This document shows positions 15,761 through 24,376 of a stretch of DNA of 64,000 nucleotides, piece by piece (the stretch's first letter is position 1; each line of letters starts with the position of its first letter). Origin of the DNA: an uncultured Dehalococcoidia bacterium (lineage in GTDB: Bacteria; Chloroflexota; Dehalococcoidia; Lucifugimonadales; GCA-2712585). The stretch is taken from NCBI GenBank assembly GCA_958295715.1, contig OY282371.1, forward strand, positions 710,133-774,132. The letters are read 5' to 3'. The notes under the pieces are model-generated. The model did not search any database, was not told where the DNA came from, and was given only the letters and a program-made list of their open reading frames with translations. Position numbers and translations under genes: made by a program.

Positions 15761-16015
15761 ACCGCCGCGTCCTATTGGGAAACGAAGCCGGGCCCGGTCT
15801 GAGCCGGCGCGTGAAGGGCTTATCCCATTTGACAAGGGCCAACGCCGCAATGCGTGGGGCGTTAAGCGTTTGGCGTGCGCCTAGGGGCGGCGGTATTGCC
15901 GGTAAGAACCTGGCGCTGGACTGACCGCGCCGCCGCTCTCAGACGTCTCGTGAACCCCCGCTAGGAGTAGACTAAAGTTGCGCTAATAGTGAGTCGGGTT
16001 GCCGCGGGGAGGTTC

Positions 16016-16159
16016 CTACGAGCTCTTGCCTATGCGGAACATCTTGGTGCCGCAAACGGGGCAGGTTCCTCGAGTCGCCGGTCGACCGTTCTTCATCGTT
16101 ATCGGCTCAGGGTCGTTCATCTCCTGAGACACTCGGCACTTGACGCAATAGGCTTTCAT
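16016..16159 (-). CDS. DUF5679-like 47-residue zinc-ribbon protein
   Basis: A complete small gene: ATG at 16159 eight bases after GGGAGGAG, stop at 16016. MKAYCVKCR (C5, C8) and GTCPVCGTKMFRIG (C33, C36) form one zinc ribbon, with the conserved ITMKNGRPATRG between them. This matches a small family seen widely in Chloroflexota and Patescibacteria as DUF5679; the function is unknown. It is easily missed because of its size. Confidence 0.85.
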   Translation of the reverse strand: MKAYCVKCRVSQEMNDPEPITMKNGRPATRGTCPVCGTKMFRIGKSS

Positions 16160-16345
16160 GGCTCCTCCCACCTGATAGTTTGAGATACCATGTTACCTTA
16201 CGCAGTCCCGTTAGTCACCGTAATACGCTACGGATAAGCATGGATTTTCGCCTTTTTACGCACAAACCGCCCTTTTCACCGCCTAGCCGCCCCCGACGCC
16301 ATCGCCAACCTCGCGTTCCCGCGCCGCACAGGCCCTTTCTGGGCT

Positions 16346-17950
16346 TCAGCCGCGCCGGTGGACAGTCTCCCCGCCGACGATGGTGAGCTCAACGGGTATG
16401 TCCTCTATCTCGCGGGGGTCAACCCTCGTCGGGTCTTCCCCAAGGACCACCAGGTCGGCCAGCTTCCCAACCTCAATGGACCCCTTGATACCCTCCTCAA
16501 AGGAGGCGTAAGCCCCGTTGATGGTGTAAACCCGCAAGGCCTCCTCAACGGAAATCCGTTGGTTCACGCCCAAGGGACGCCTGCTCCCGTCCTCGCGGGT
16601 CACGCAGCTCTGTATCCCCATGAGGGGCGAAAGGGGGCTGCACGGGTAGTCCGCGGCCCCCGTGGAATTTATCCCGTAGTCGATGAAGGACCTCTGGGCG
16701 AACATCCACTTCACGCGCTCCTCGCCGTAGAACCGCATCTTCTCCCCGTGATGTCTGATGTAGGAACAGAAGGGCGTCACCACGCAGCCCAGGGCCTTAA
16801 TCCGCTTGAGCAGTCCGGGGTTGACCACGCTGCAATGCTCAATCCTGTGCCTGGGGTCCTTCCTGGGATAGGCGCGCTGGGCCTTCTCGTAGGCGGTCAG
16901 CACCATGTCGATGGCCCGGTCTCCGTTGGAGTGGATGCACACCTGGAACCCGGCGCGGTGCATCTCGGCCACCTTGCTTTCCGTCTCCGCGGCGTCCATC
17001 ACCGCCAACCCGTGGTCGCAGGGGCTGCCCACGTAAGGCTCCGACAGGTAGGCGGTGCGGGTGGCGATGGCCCCGTCGGCGACCATCTTGATGCCGCCAA
17101 TCCTCAGCCGTTCGTCCCCCAAACCGCTCCGCACGCCCGCGTCCCGGAGGGCGGGGAAGTGGTCGCGGTACATCAGCAGATACACCCGCAGCGGCAGGTC
17201 GCCCTCCTCCTTCGCCTGCTGGTACACCCGCAGGTCCTCATTGGAGACCATGGCGTCGTGGACGCTGGTCAACCCCGCCTCGGCGAACATGCGGCATATC
17301 AGGCGCAGGCCGCGCCGCCGCTCATCAGCCGTAGGCCCCGGCAGGGCCTCCTCGAAGGCCCCGTCGATGGCCCTGCCGTAGACTCGCCCGTTCAACTCCC
17401 CGGTTCCCGGCTCCCGGCCCAACCTCCCGCCCTGGGGGTCCTCCACGTCCCTGTGGAACCCGGCGGCCTCCAGCCCCGCCGAGTTGAAGAAGTAGACGTG
17501 GCCCGCCTGGTGAGCGACCATTAGCGGATGCTCCGTGGTCACCGCGTCTAGGTCGGCGCGGTGAAGGAACCGCTCCTCGCGGGTCTTCGTGTCGTCGTAC
17601 TTGAACCCTAGGACCCACTCCCCGGGCGCCTTGCCCGCCGCCCGCCGTCTGAGGGCCTGTTGGACGTCGCCTATGGACCTGAGGTCGCAGTCCTCCTGAT
17701 TCACGTGACGGACGCCGCTGCTCATGACGTGGGTATGAGCGTCGATGAAGCCTGGCAGTACGGTTTTGCCCCTGAGGTCCAGGGCCTCGGCTCCGTTGCC
17801 CAGCATCTCGGACGCCTCGCTTCTAGACCCCACCGCAACGAACCGGCCGTCCCTTATCGCCAGGGCCTCCGCTCTTGGACGCCGCCGGTCCATCGTTATA
17901 ATGTTGGCGTTTAGAATAACCGTGTCTGCGCTAACCCCTAGCCCGGCCAT
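16346..17950 (-). CDS. YtcJ-like metal-dependent amidohydrolase
   Basis: 534 residues of amidohydrolase family 3: DTVILNANIITMD at the N-terminus, GKTVLPGFIDAHTHVMSSG with the H-x-H metal ligands, then HSNGDRAIDMVLTAYE and RHRIEHCSVV downstream, and a C-terminal IEVGKLADLVVLGEDP beta-sandwich strand. The family hydrolyses amide-like bonds or deaminates; substrate unknown. ATG 17950 is decided by a perfect GGAGGTGA five bases upstream; the frame extends 15 codons further. Confidence 0.9.
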   Translation of the reverse strand: MAGLGVSADTVILNANIITMDRRRPRAEALAIRDGRFVAVGSRSEASEMLGNGAEALDLRGKTVLPGFIDAHTHVMSSGVRHVNQEDCDLRSIGDVQQALRRRAAGKAPGEWVLGFKYDDTKTREERFLHRADLDAVTTEHPLMVAHQAGHVYFFNSAGLEAAGFHRDVEDPQGGRLGREPGTGELNGRVYGRAIDGAFEEALPGPTADERRRGLRLICRMFAEAGLTSVHDAMVSNEDLRVYQQAKEEGDLPLRVYLLMYRDHFPALRDAGVRSGLGDERLRIGGIKMVADGAIATRTAYLSEPYVGSPCDHGLAVMDAAETESKVAEMHRAGFQVCIHSNGDRAIDMVLTAYEKAQRAYPRKDPRHRIEHCSVVNPGLLKRIKALGCVVTPFCSYIRHHGEKMRFYGEERVKWMFAQRSFIDYGINSTGAADYPCSPLSPLMGIQSCVTREDGSRRPLGVNQRISVEEALRVYTINGAYASFEEGIKGSIEVGKLADLVVLGEDPTRVDPREIEDIPVELTIVGGETVHRRG

Positions 17951-18024
17951 GTTCACCTCCATGATTGCCCTCGCGGAATGGCCATATCCCCTCACGACTC
18001 ATAGGCGCCAAGGCCCCGCTGCGT

Positions 18025-18053
18025 TTGACCGTGTCCACACCGGCGAATATACT
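18025..18053 (+). promoter_or_regulatory. Strong promoter of the hydroxyacid/CoA-transferase operon
   Basis: TTGACC, 17 bases, TATACT, 33 bases before the oxidase start. One of the closest matches to the sigma-70 consensus in the window. Confidence 0.65.
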
Positions 18054-18085
18054 CCAAATCCAGCCTCTAAAGGGAGTCTCCAATC

Positions 18086-19168
18086 ATGCCAGACTCGCCG
18101 GTAAATCTCTACGACTACGAACGGCTGGCCAAAGACCGCCTCTCCCACAGCCAGTACGACTTCATAGCCGGCGGCGCGACGGACGAGATAACCCTGCGCC
18201 GGACACGCCACATCCTCGACTCCATAATGCTGCGGCCCCTGGTGATGACGGACGTTAGCCGCATCGACACCGCGACCACGGCGTTGGGCAGCCGGATAAG
18301 CCTTCCCGTCATGCTGGCCCCCTCCGGCGCCCACGGGCGGGCGCATCCCGACGCTGAGTTGGCCACCGTCCGAGCGGCGGCGGCCGCCGGGACCCTCACG
18401 GCCCTGAGTTCAGGGTCAAGCTACACGCTGGAGGAGGTGGCCCAGGCCGCTTCCGGCCCCATCTGGTTCCAGCAGTACTTCTACCAGGACCGCGGCCTGA
18501 CCCTTGAGATGGCCCGCCGCGCTGAGGAGGCGGGCTACAGCGCCATCTGCCTGACCCTTGACGTGAAGGCGAACTCCAAGCGCGAGAGGAACATCCGGAA
18601 CGGCTACAGATCCCTCCAGTCGGCCAACCACCGGTGGGCCAGCAGCCTGCCGCGGGACACCGCCGCCACCTTTGAATACCTCGAGTGGGTCGCCTCCCGC
18701 GTCCCTCTGCCCCTAGCCCTCAAGGGGATAATGACCGGCGAGGAGGCGGGGCAAGCGGCGCGGTCCGGGGCCAAGGCCGTCATAGTATCCAACCACGGAG
18801 CCAGGCAGCTAGACACGACATTTTCCACCATCGAAGTCCTGCCCGAAGTGGTGGACGCGGTGGAGGGGCGCGCCGAGGTCTATATGGATGGCGGCATCCG
18901 CCGCGGCGCCGACGTGGTCAAGGCCATCGCCCTGGGCGCCCGGGCCGTTTTCATTGGCAGACCCCTCTTTTGGGGCCTCGCCGTCAACGGCCGGGATGGA
19001 CTGCTGAACGTGTTGGACATCCTCCGCGAGGAGTTGGAAATGACCATGGCCCTATGCGGCCGGCCCACCCTCGACAGCCTGGACCGCGGCATGTTGGGCT
19101 TCGCCTCCCCCCTTCTTTCCATCCTTTCGCCCTCAGCCCAGACCTCAAGGGTTCCCCCGTTTGACTAG
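18086..19168 (+). CDS. FMN-dependent alpha-hydroxyacid oxidase/dehydrogenase
   Basis: A 360-residue TIM-barrel FMN enzyme of the lactate/glycolate oxidase family, oxidising 2-hydroxyacids to 2-keto acids. Visible residues: YDFIAGGATDE, LPVMLAPSGAHG, LALKGIMTGEEA (flavin Lys), the active-site SNHGARQLD (His base and substrate-binding Arg), and DGGIRRGADVVKA...FIGRPLFWG for the FMN phosphate. Gly of the usual SNHGGRQLD is replaced by Ala. GGGAG precedes the ATG. First gene of a seven-gene run. Confidence 0.9.
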   Translation: MPDSPVNLYDYERLAKDRLSHSQYDFIAGGATDEITLRRTRHILDSIMLRPLVMTDVSRIDTATTALGSRISLPVMLAPSGAHGRAHPDAELATVRAAAAAGTLTALSSGSSYTLEEVAQAASGPIWFQQYFYQDRGLTLEMARRAEEAGYSAICLTLDVKANSKRERNIRNGYRSLQSANHRWASSLPRDTAATFEYLEWVASRVPLPLALKGIMTGEEAGQAARSGAKAVIVSNHGARQLDTTFSTIEVLPEVVDAVEGRAEVYMDGGIRRGADVVKAIALGARAVFIGRPLFWGLAVNGRDGLLNVLDILREELEMTMALCGRPTLDSLDRGMLGFASPLLSILSPSAQTSRVPPFD

Positions 19169-19292
19169 GACCCATCGTCCAACTATAATCCCGTTCGTTG
19201 CGTGTGGCCCTGGCCGCTTCACCCAGCCCCAGTTTCCCAGCGCGTCCGGGGCGCCGCAGAGCCAACTCCCTTGCAGGAGCGCCTCGGCCCCA

Positions 19293-19535
19293 GTGGACCC
19301 TACGAAAATCGGAATCTACCTCAAGGCCGCAGAGGGCAAGCTGGCGCGGGTCACCTCGCCCTACTGGCTGCCCCCGGCGCCGGAGTGGGCCTTGGTCACC
19401 AACGACCCCAACGTCACCCTCACAGAGGCGAGGGACATCATCGCAAGCAGGGGACTGATGAAGGACCCTGCCAACGTCTGCTGGACGGCCTTGCCATTGT
19501 TGGAGGAGGGCGGCTCTACTGGAGAGGACCGGTGA
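19293..19535 (+). CDS. Small conserved-looking protein of unknown function
   Basis: About 80 residues from GTG 19293 (VDPTKIGIYLKAAEGKLARVTSPYWLPPAPEWALVTNDPNVTLTEARDIIASRG...). I do not recognise a family. The coding nature is supported by its position between the oxidase and the MaoC gene, by a GTGA overlap with the latter, and by a coherent amphipathic sequence. The start is uncertain: AGGAG lies 13 bases upstream, a little far. The longer frame upstream to 19161 has low-complexity residues and is unlikely to be translated. Confidence 0.55.
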   Translation: MDPTKIGIYLKAAEGKLARVTSPYWLPPAPEWALVTNDPNVTLTEARDIIASRGLMKDPANVCWTALPLLEEGGSTGEDR

Positions 19536-20704
19536 CAGCCATGAATGAGAGGATCGCGGAGTTCATTGAGTACTCCAAGGAGTACGTGGGATACGGCGCG
19601 TCGGACGTTCCGGAGGGCGCGCCCCTCGCCGACTGGTTGACCATAAGGCGGTTCTGCGCCGCCCTAGGAGACGCCAACCCCCTCTACAAAGACCCGGCCG
19701 GCGGCGTCTCCACCAAGTACCACAGCATGATAGCCCCGCCCACCTTCATCGCCGCCATCCGGACCCCGACCGCCGCCGGGGCCTACGAGTTCAGGGACTT
19801 CGGCGTCACCAAGATGACCCGGCGGGTGTCCATGGAGTGGGTGGACGTCATCCGCGTTGGCGACCGGCTCAGGAGCAGTCTTGATACCGAGGGCGTGGGG
19901 CCCGGCCCGAACCGGTGGGGCCGTCCCACCGCCGAGGTGGACTGCTCCGCGGCCTATTTCAACTCCTACGGCGGCCTCATCGCCACCGCCGAGGCCACCA
20001 CCGCCCTCGTCCCCTACCGCCAAGGCGAGGAGATGATTTGCGATAGGGAGATTTACGCCTACTCCGATGACGAGATAGCCCGCATCGAAAGGGGCATAGA
20101 GGATGAGGCCCCGCCCCGGGGCAGGCTCCTCCGGTACCAGGGGGACGTTTCCCTTGGCGAGCGGCTTCCCACCCTCGTCAAAGGCCCTCTGAACCTCTCC
20201 GACATGATGGCCTGGACCGTCGCGGAGCAGAAGACCATGCCCTTGGGCAAACCGGTCTACGAAGACCTGAAGCGGATGCCGGGACGCAAGCGCGTCAACC
20301 CCTCCACCAACTGGCCTTTCTGGGACGCCGACCAGGAGTATGAAGACATCCTTTCGTGCAGGGACGCCGGTTTCTCCGCGCCCTTCAGCCGGGGGATGCA
20401 CGTTGTCTGCCTGGCGGGTCAGGTGGTGACCCACTGGATGGGGGACGACGGCTTCCTCCGCTCCCTCGACGTTGAGCTTTTCAACCCCTTCCTGTACGGG
20501 GACACCCTGTGGCTGACGGGGGAGGTGAGCGACAAGTTCAGGGAGCGGGTGGGCGGTGAGACCTACTTTGCGGTGAAGGTCCGCGTCAACGGAGTCAACC
20601 AGCTGGGGGAGACGGTGGCGGCAGGCGACGCCGTGGCCTATCTGCCGGCGCCCGGACGCCCGCCGCGCCTACCCATCCCCCACAGAAGGAGACGCCAAAA
20701 GTGA
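19532..20704 (+). CDS. Double-hotdog MaoC-family dehydratase
   Basis: About 390 residues. An N-terminal MaoC-like domain (LTIRRFCAALGDANPLYKDP, then APPTFIAAI) and a C-terminal one (MQ-like segment ending SRGMHVVCLAGQVVTHWMGDDGFLRSLDVELFNPFLYGDTLWLTGEVSDKF). This resembles acyl dehydratases acting on hydroxyacyl-CoA. It starts at GTG in a GTGA overlap with the small upstream protein (ATG 19541 is the alternative) and itself ends in a GTGA overlap with its paralogue. Confidence 0.82.
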   Translation: MTAMNERIAEFIEYSKEYVGYGASDVPEGAPLADWLTIRRFCAALGDANPLYKDPAGGVSTKYHSMIAPPTFIAAIRTPTAAGAYEFRDFGVTKMTRRVSMEWVDVIRVGDRLRSSLDTEGVGPGPNRWGRPTAEVDCSAAYFNSYGGLIATAEATTALVPYRQGEEMICDREIYAYSDDEIARIERGIEDEAPPRGRLLRYQGDVSLGERLPTLVKGPLNLSDMMAWTVAEQKTMPLGKPVYEDLKRMPGRKRVNPSTNWPFWDADQEYEDILSCRDAGFSAPFSRGMHVVCLAGQVVTHWMGDDGFLRSLDVELFNPFLYGDTLWLTGEVSDKFRERVGGETYFAVKVRVNGVNQLGETVAAGDAVAYLPAPGRPPRLPIPHRRRRQK

Positions 20705-22047
20705 CTACGCAACAGGGCTTTGAAGAGGCCGTAGCCGAGTACCTGGAGCGCACCAGGGGGATGATTGGCGAGGAGGTGATGGAGAACCTGCCTCCCACCC
20801 CGCCATCGCCCATCGACAACTCCGGGCCGCCCTTTGAGGCCACCCTGCGCCTGGACGAGCGCACCGTTAGAAACTACGCCTTGAGCATCGGCGACGACAA
20901 CCCCTTGTTCATTAACCCGGAGTACGGCCAGCGCTCCCGCTACGGCTGCCAGTTGGCCCCCGGCCCCATTCTGGCCCTCATCCGCTACCCCTCAGCCCAC
21001 GGCGCCAAGCGGCCCCAGGGCTACCCCTTCGCCAACTTCATCTCAGGCACGGCCTGGGAGTTCTACGACGTTATCCGCGCAGGCTCCAAGTTCCGCTCCT
21101 CCAAGGTGACGAAAGAGGTCATAGAGCGGGAGGGTTCACAGGGGAAGCTGGTCTTCCTCATATCCGAGGTCAACTACTGGGACTTCCACGGCGACCTGCC
21201 CGCCAAGTGCTACGGCACCCAGATAATGGTTCCACAGAAGAGCATGGAGTCCTCCCGCGCCGTGCCGCCGGAGAGGCTGGGCCGGCACATGATGTACGAG
21301 CGCAAGGCCTCCCTCTACACCCCGGAGCAGATAGAGGAGTACGTTGGCCTTATGGAGGGGTTCCAGCGACGGGGCGCCGAGCCTCTCTACTGGGAGGACG
21401 TGCAGGTCGGCGACAAGATAGGCCCCATGGTCCTGCCGCCCTGGTCCCTCCAAGACCAGGTCTCGCGCCACTTTATGGACTACTGCACCAAGGCGGCTGA
21501 GAACCTGCCCGGCGACGAACTGGCCTTCGAGCCTTCCTACCACCACTCGCGCAAGACGGGGGAATGGGTGCGGGTGCATCCCATCACCCGGTGGCCCTGG
21601 ACCCCCGGCTCCGAGCACGAGGACGCCCTGCTGGCCATATACCGCGGCCTCCCCGGCCCCTTCGACTTTGGCGTCCAGCGTGTCCAGATACCCGCCCAAC
21701 TCCTCACCAACTGGATGGGCGACGAGGGGTTCATTCGCCGGCTCTACATCGCCCTGAGAAAGCCCGTGTTCTACGGCGACGTGACCATCTACACGGGTAC
21801 TGTTGTGAAGAAGTTCAAGGAGACGCAGACGGGCGAGGACGGCCCCGGGGCCGCGCCCGGCCAGGCGGAATACAACGCCGTGGGCATAAGCATTGAAGGC
21901 GAGAACCAGGTTGGCGAGGCCCAAGCCCCCGGCTCCGCCACCGTCTACCTGCCCTCCAGGGAGACCGGGCCGGTGAAGCTGCCCGTGCCCCATCCGGCGA
22001 GGCCCCCCTTCGTCAGCTACAGCGAATATCGTAAAGACTGGTACTAG
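20701..22047 (+). CDS. Double-hotdog MaoC-family dehydratase, second copy
   Basis: 448 residues, paralogous to the gene before it: LRLDERTVRNYALSIGDDNPLFINP, LAPGPILALIRYP, then LYWEDVQVGDKIGPMVLPPWSLQDQVSRHFMDY and LLTNWMGDEGFIRRLYIALRKPVFYGDVTIYTGTVVKKF. Starts at GTG, coupled to the previous stop. Two adjacent fused-domain members suggest a heteromeric hydratase for a bulky or substituted acyl-CoA; this is inference from arrangement. Confidence 0.82.
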   Translation: MTTQQGFEEAVAEYLERTRGMIGEEVMENLPPTPPSPIDNSGPPFEATLRLDERTVRNYALSIGDDNPLFINPEYGQRSRYGCQLAPGPILALIRYPSAHGAKRPQGYPFANFISGTAWEFYDVIRAGSKFRSSKVTKEVIEREGSQGKLVFLISEVNYWDFHGDLPAKCYGTQIMVPQKSMESSRAVPPERLGRHMMYERKASLYTPEQIEEYVGLMEGFQRRGAEPLYWEDVQVGDKIGPMVLPPWSLQDQVSRHFMDYCTKAAENLPGDELAFEPSYHHSRKTGEWVRVHPITRWPWTPGSEHEDALLAIYRGLPGPFDFGVQRVQIPAQLLTNWMGDEGFIRRLYIALRKPVFYGDVTIYTGTVVKKFKETQTGEDGPGAAPGQAEYNAVGISIEGENQVGEAQAPGSATVYLPSRETGPVKLPVPHPARPPFVSYSEYRKDWY

Positions 22048-22050
22048 CCG

Positions 22051-23010
22051 GTGGCCCTGCTTCTAGGCGATAACGAAACGCGGCAGGTCATGTCCATGAA
22101 GGACTGCGTTCAGGTCATGGACGACGCCTTTCGCCAGGTTGGAAGGGGAGACACCTGGAACCGCCCCCGCTCCCGCATTCGCCTGCCCAAAGGCTTCCAT
22201 CACCTGATGGCGGCCTCCGTTTTGGGGAGCGGAGTTTTCGGTCTGAAGACCTACACCAGCTTCCGCGCCGGGACACGGTTCCTCACCCTCCTCTACGACA
22301 GCGACACCGGCGACCTCCTGGCGATGGTTCAGGGTTCCCACTGCTCCCTCCTCCGCACCGGGGCCGTCAGCGCCGTGGCCGCCGACCACATGGCCCGCCG
22401 CGACGCCTCCACCGTGGGCGTCATCGGCGCCGGGTTCCAGGGCCGGGGGCAGTTGGAAGGCCTGTGCGCCGTCCGAGGCGTCAAGTCCGTCAAGGCCTTC
22501 GACCTGAACGCCGAGATATGCAGGGACTTCTGCGCCGAGATGTCACGCTCCCTGAACGTGGAGGTGTCCCAGGCCGCCAGCGCGGAGGAGTGCGTCCGCG
22601 GGGCCGACGTCGTTATAACAATGACCACCTCCCGCCGGCCCGTCCTCCTGGGCGAGTGGCTGGAACCCGGCGTCCACGTCAACGCCGCCGGCAGCAACCA
22701 TTGGATGCGCCAAGAGGTGGACTCCAACGTCCTGCGCCGCGCCGACAACATTATCGTGGACAGCCTGGAGGACGCCCGCGTGGAGGCTGGCGATCTCCTG
22801 TACGCCATCGAGCGGGGAGTCATCCGGTGGGACCAGGTCCACGACCTGGCCTCCGTGGTCGTCGGACGCGTTCCGGGCCGCGCGTCGGACCAGGATATAA
22901 CCCTGTTCGAGTCCCAAGGCATCGCGGTCAGCGACGTGGCCGCCGCCACCTACGTCTATCAGAAAGCCAAGGAGCAGGGGCTGGGCGTCCACGTGCCCCT
23001 GGACCTGTAG
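22051..23010 (+). CDS. Ornithine cyclodeaminase / mu-crystallin family protein
   Basis: 319 residues. Rossmann motif VGVIGAGFQGRGQLEGL (about 128-144) binds NAD(P); SGVFGLKTYTSF and SLLRTGAVSAVAADHMARRDAS are family segments. Members include ornithine cyclodeaminase, alanine dehydrogenase and ketimine reductases, which act on imino or amino acids. It starts at GTG three bases after the previous stop (TAGCCGGTG), with no clear Shine-Dalgarno, so coupling is likely. Confidence 0.88.
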   Translation: MALLLGDNETRQVMSMKDCVQVMDDAFRQVGRGDTWNRPRSRIRLPKGFHHLMAASVLGSGVFGLKTYTSFRAGTRFLTLLYDSDTGDLLAMVQGSHCSLLRTGAVSAVAADHMARRDASTVGVIGAGFQGRGQLEGLCAVRGVKSVKAFDLNAEICRDFCAEMSRSLNVEVSQAASAEECVRGADVVITMTTSRRPVLLGEWLEPGVHVNAAGSNHWMRQEVDSNVLRRADNIIVDSLEDARVEAGDLLYAIERGVIRWDQVHDLASVVVGRVPGRASDQDITLFESQGIAVSDVAAATYVYQKAKEQGLGVHVPLDL

Positions 23011-23013
23011 CCG

Positions 23014-24375
23014 GTGGACGCGCGACCCACCGGCAAGCGCGGCCCCCTGGCCGGCCTGCGAATCATAGACTCCACCACTATGGTGGCCATGCCGACGGGA
23101 CTTCACATAATGGCCGACATGGGGGCTGAGGTCATAAAGGTGGAGACCCATACCCTGTTCCGCACCGAGGCCGCCCGCCTCATGTACGCCGACAACGACC
23201 CCGGCGACCAGCCTTGGAACCGGGACGGCTCCTTCAACACCCTCCAGCGCGGCAAGCTGGGCGTGACCCTCAACCTCAAGCTGCCGGAGGGCGTCCAGGC
23301 CTTCAAAGAGTTGACCCGGATAAGCGACGTTGTCGTTGAAAACAACCGCGCCGGGACCATGGACCGTTTGGGCCTCTCCTACGAAGCCCTTCGCAGGGAA
23401 AAGCCTGACCTCATCTACGTTTCAAACACCGGTTTCGGGCACACCGGCCCCTGGCGGACCTACGCCGGAATCGGCAGGATGTTTGAGCTCACCTGCGGCC
23501 TCAGCCAGTTCACCGGCTACCCCGACGAAGGCCCCCGCAGGGTGGGCAAGGCCTTCTTCGACCTCCACGTGGGATGGACTGCCGTGTTCGCCATCCTTGC
23601 GGCCCTTCACTACCGCCAGAAAACGGGCAAGGGCCAGTGGATTGACCTGGCCATGTACCAGATAGGCGTGTCCACCATGGGAGACGCCATCCTGGATTAC
23701 GAGGTCAACGGGCGCAACGGCCGCCTCATGGGGAACCGCCACCCGTCCCACGCCCCCCACGGCGTCTACCCCTGCCGCGGCGACGACAAGTGGATAGCCA
23801 TAGCCGTGGAGAACGACGGCCAGTGGGACGCCCTCTGCCGAATCATGGGCGAACCGGCGTGGACCCGGGAGGAGCGGTTCGCCGACCCCCTTTCGCGATG
23901 GCGCGGCCAGGATGAGTTGGACGGTCTTATCGGCCAATGGACCGCGGGCCACGACCATCTGGAGCTTATGGCCCGGCTGCAACAGGCCGGGGTCCCGGCC
24001 GCCGCGGTGATGAACAGCAAGGAGATTGTCACCGACCCTCACGTCAAGGCCCGCAAGTTCTACGAGCGCGTGTCCCACCCCTCAAGCGCGGGCATCGGCG
24101 ACAAGACCTACTTTGGGCGCCCGTGGAAGATGTCCAAGACGCCCAGCTTCATCCGGCGGCCCGCCCCCAGTCTGGGGGAGCACAACGAACTGGTAATGGA
24201 GGACCTCCTCGGCCGCAGCGCGGAGGAGGTCCAGGGCCTCTACCGCGCCGGCGTCCTGGGCAAGACCCCCACCGACCCGCCCGACTTCAAGCCGCCTTCC
24301 TACCAAAAGCAGTTGGAGGACGGCTCCCTGGCGGGCTACGACCCCGACTACGCCGAGATTGTGGGGACGGAGTAG
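23014..24375 (+). CDS. Family III CoA transferase (CaiB/BaiF-like)
   Basis: 453 residues: GPLAGLRIIDSTTMVAMPTGLHIMADMGAEVIKVE at the N-terminus, LGVTLNLKLPEGVQAFKEL, NNRAGTMDRLGLSYEALRREKPDLIYVSNTGFGHTGPW, and KTGKGQWIDLAM in the large domain. The family moves CoA between carboxylic acids through an Asp-linked intermediate. The junction TAGCCGGTG before its GTG start repeats the junction before the preceding gene. Confidence 0.93.
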   Translation: MDARPTGKRGPLAGLRIIDSTTMVAMPTGLHIMADMGAEVIKVETHTLFRTEAARLMYADNDPGDQPWNRDGSFNTLQRGKLGVTLNLKLPEGVQAFKELTRISDVVVENNRAGTMDRLGLSYEALRREKPDLIYVSNTGFGHTGPWRTYAGIGRMFELTCGLSQFTGYPDEGPRRVGKAFFDLHVGWTAVFAILAALHYRQKTGKGQWIDLAMYQIGVSTMGDAILDYEVNGRNGRLMGNRHPSHAPHGVYPCRGDDKWIAIAVENDGQWDALCRIMGEPAWTREERFADPLSRWRGQDELDGLIGQWTAGHDHLELMARLQQAGVPAAAVMNSKEIVTDPHVKARKFYERVSHPSSAGIGDKTYFGRPWKMSKTPSFIRRPAPSLGEHNELVMEDLLGRSAEEVQGLYRAGVLGKTPTDPPDFKPPSYQKQLEDGSLAGYDPDYAEIVGTE

Positions 24376-24376
24376 G

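Noticed and set aside
19202-19531. N-terminal extension of the first double-hotdog protein
   Set aside because: Out of family character and overlapping the small upstream gene in another frame; a GTGA overlap at 19532 explains the start.
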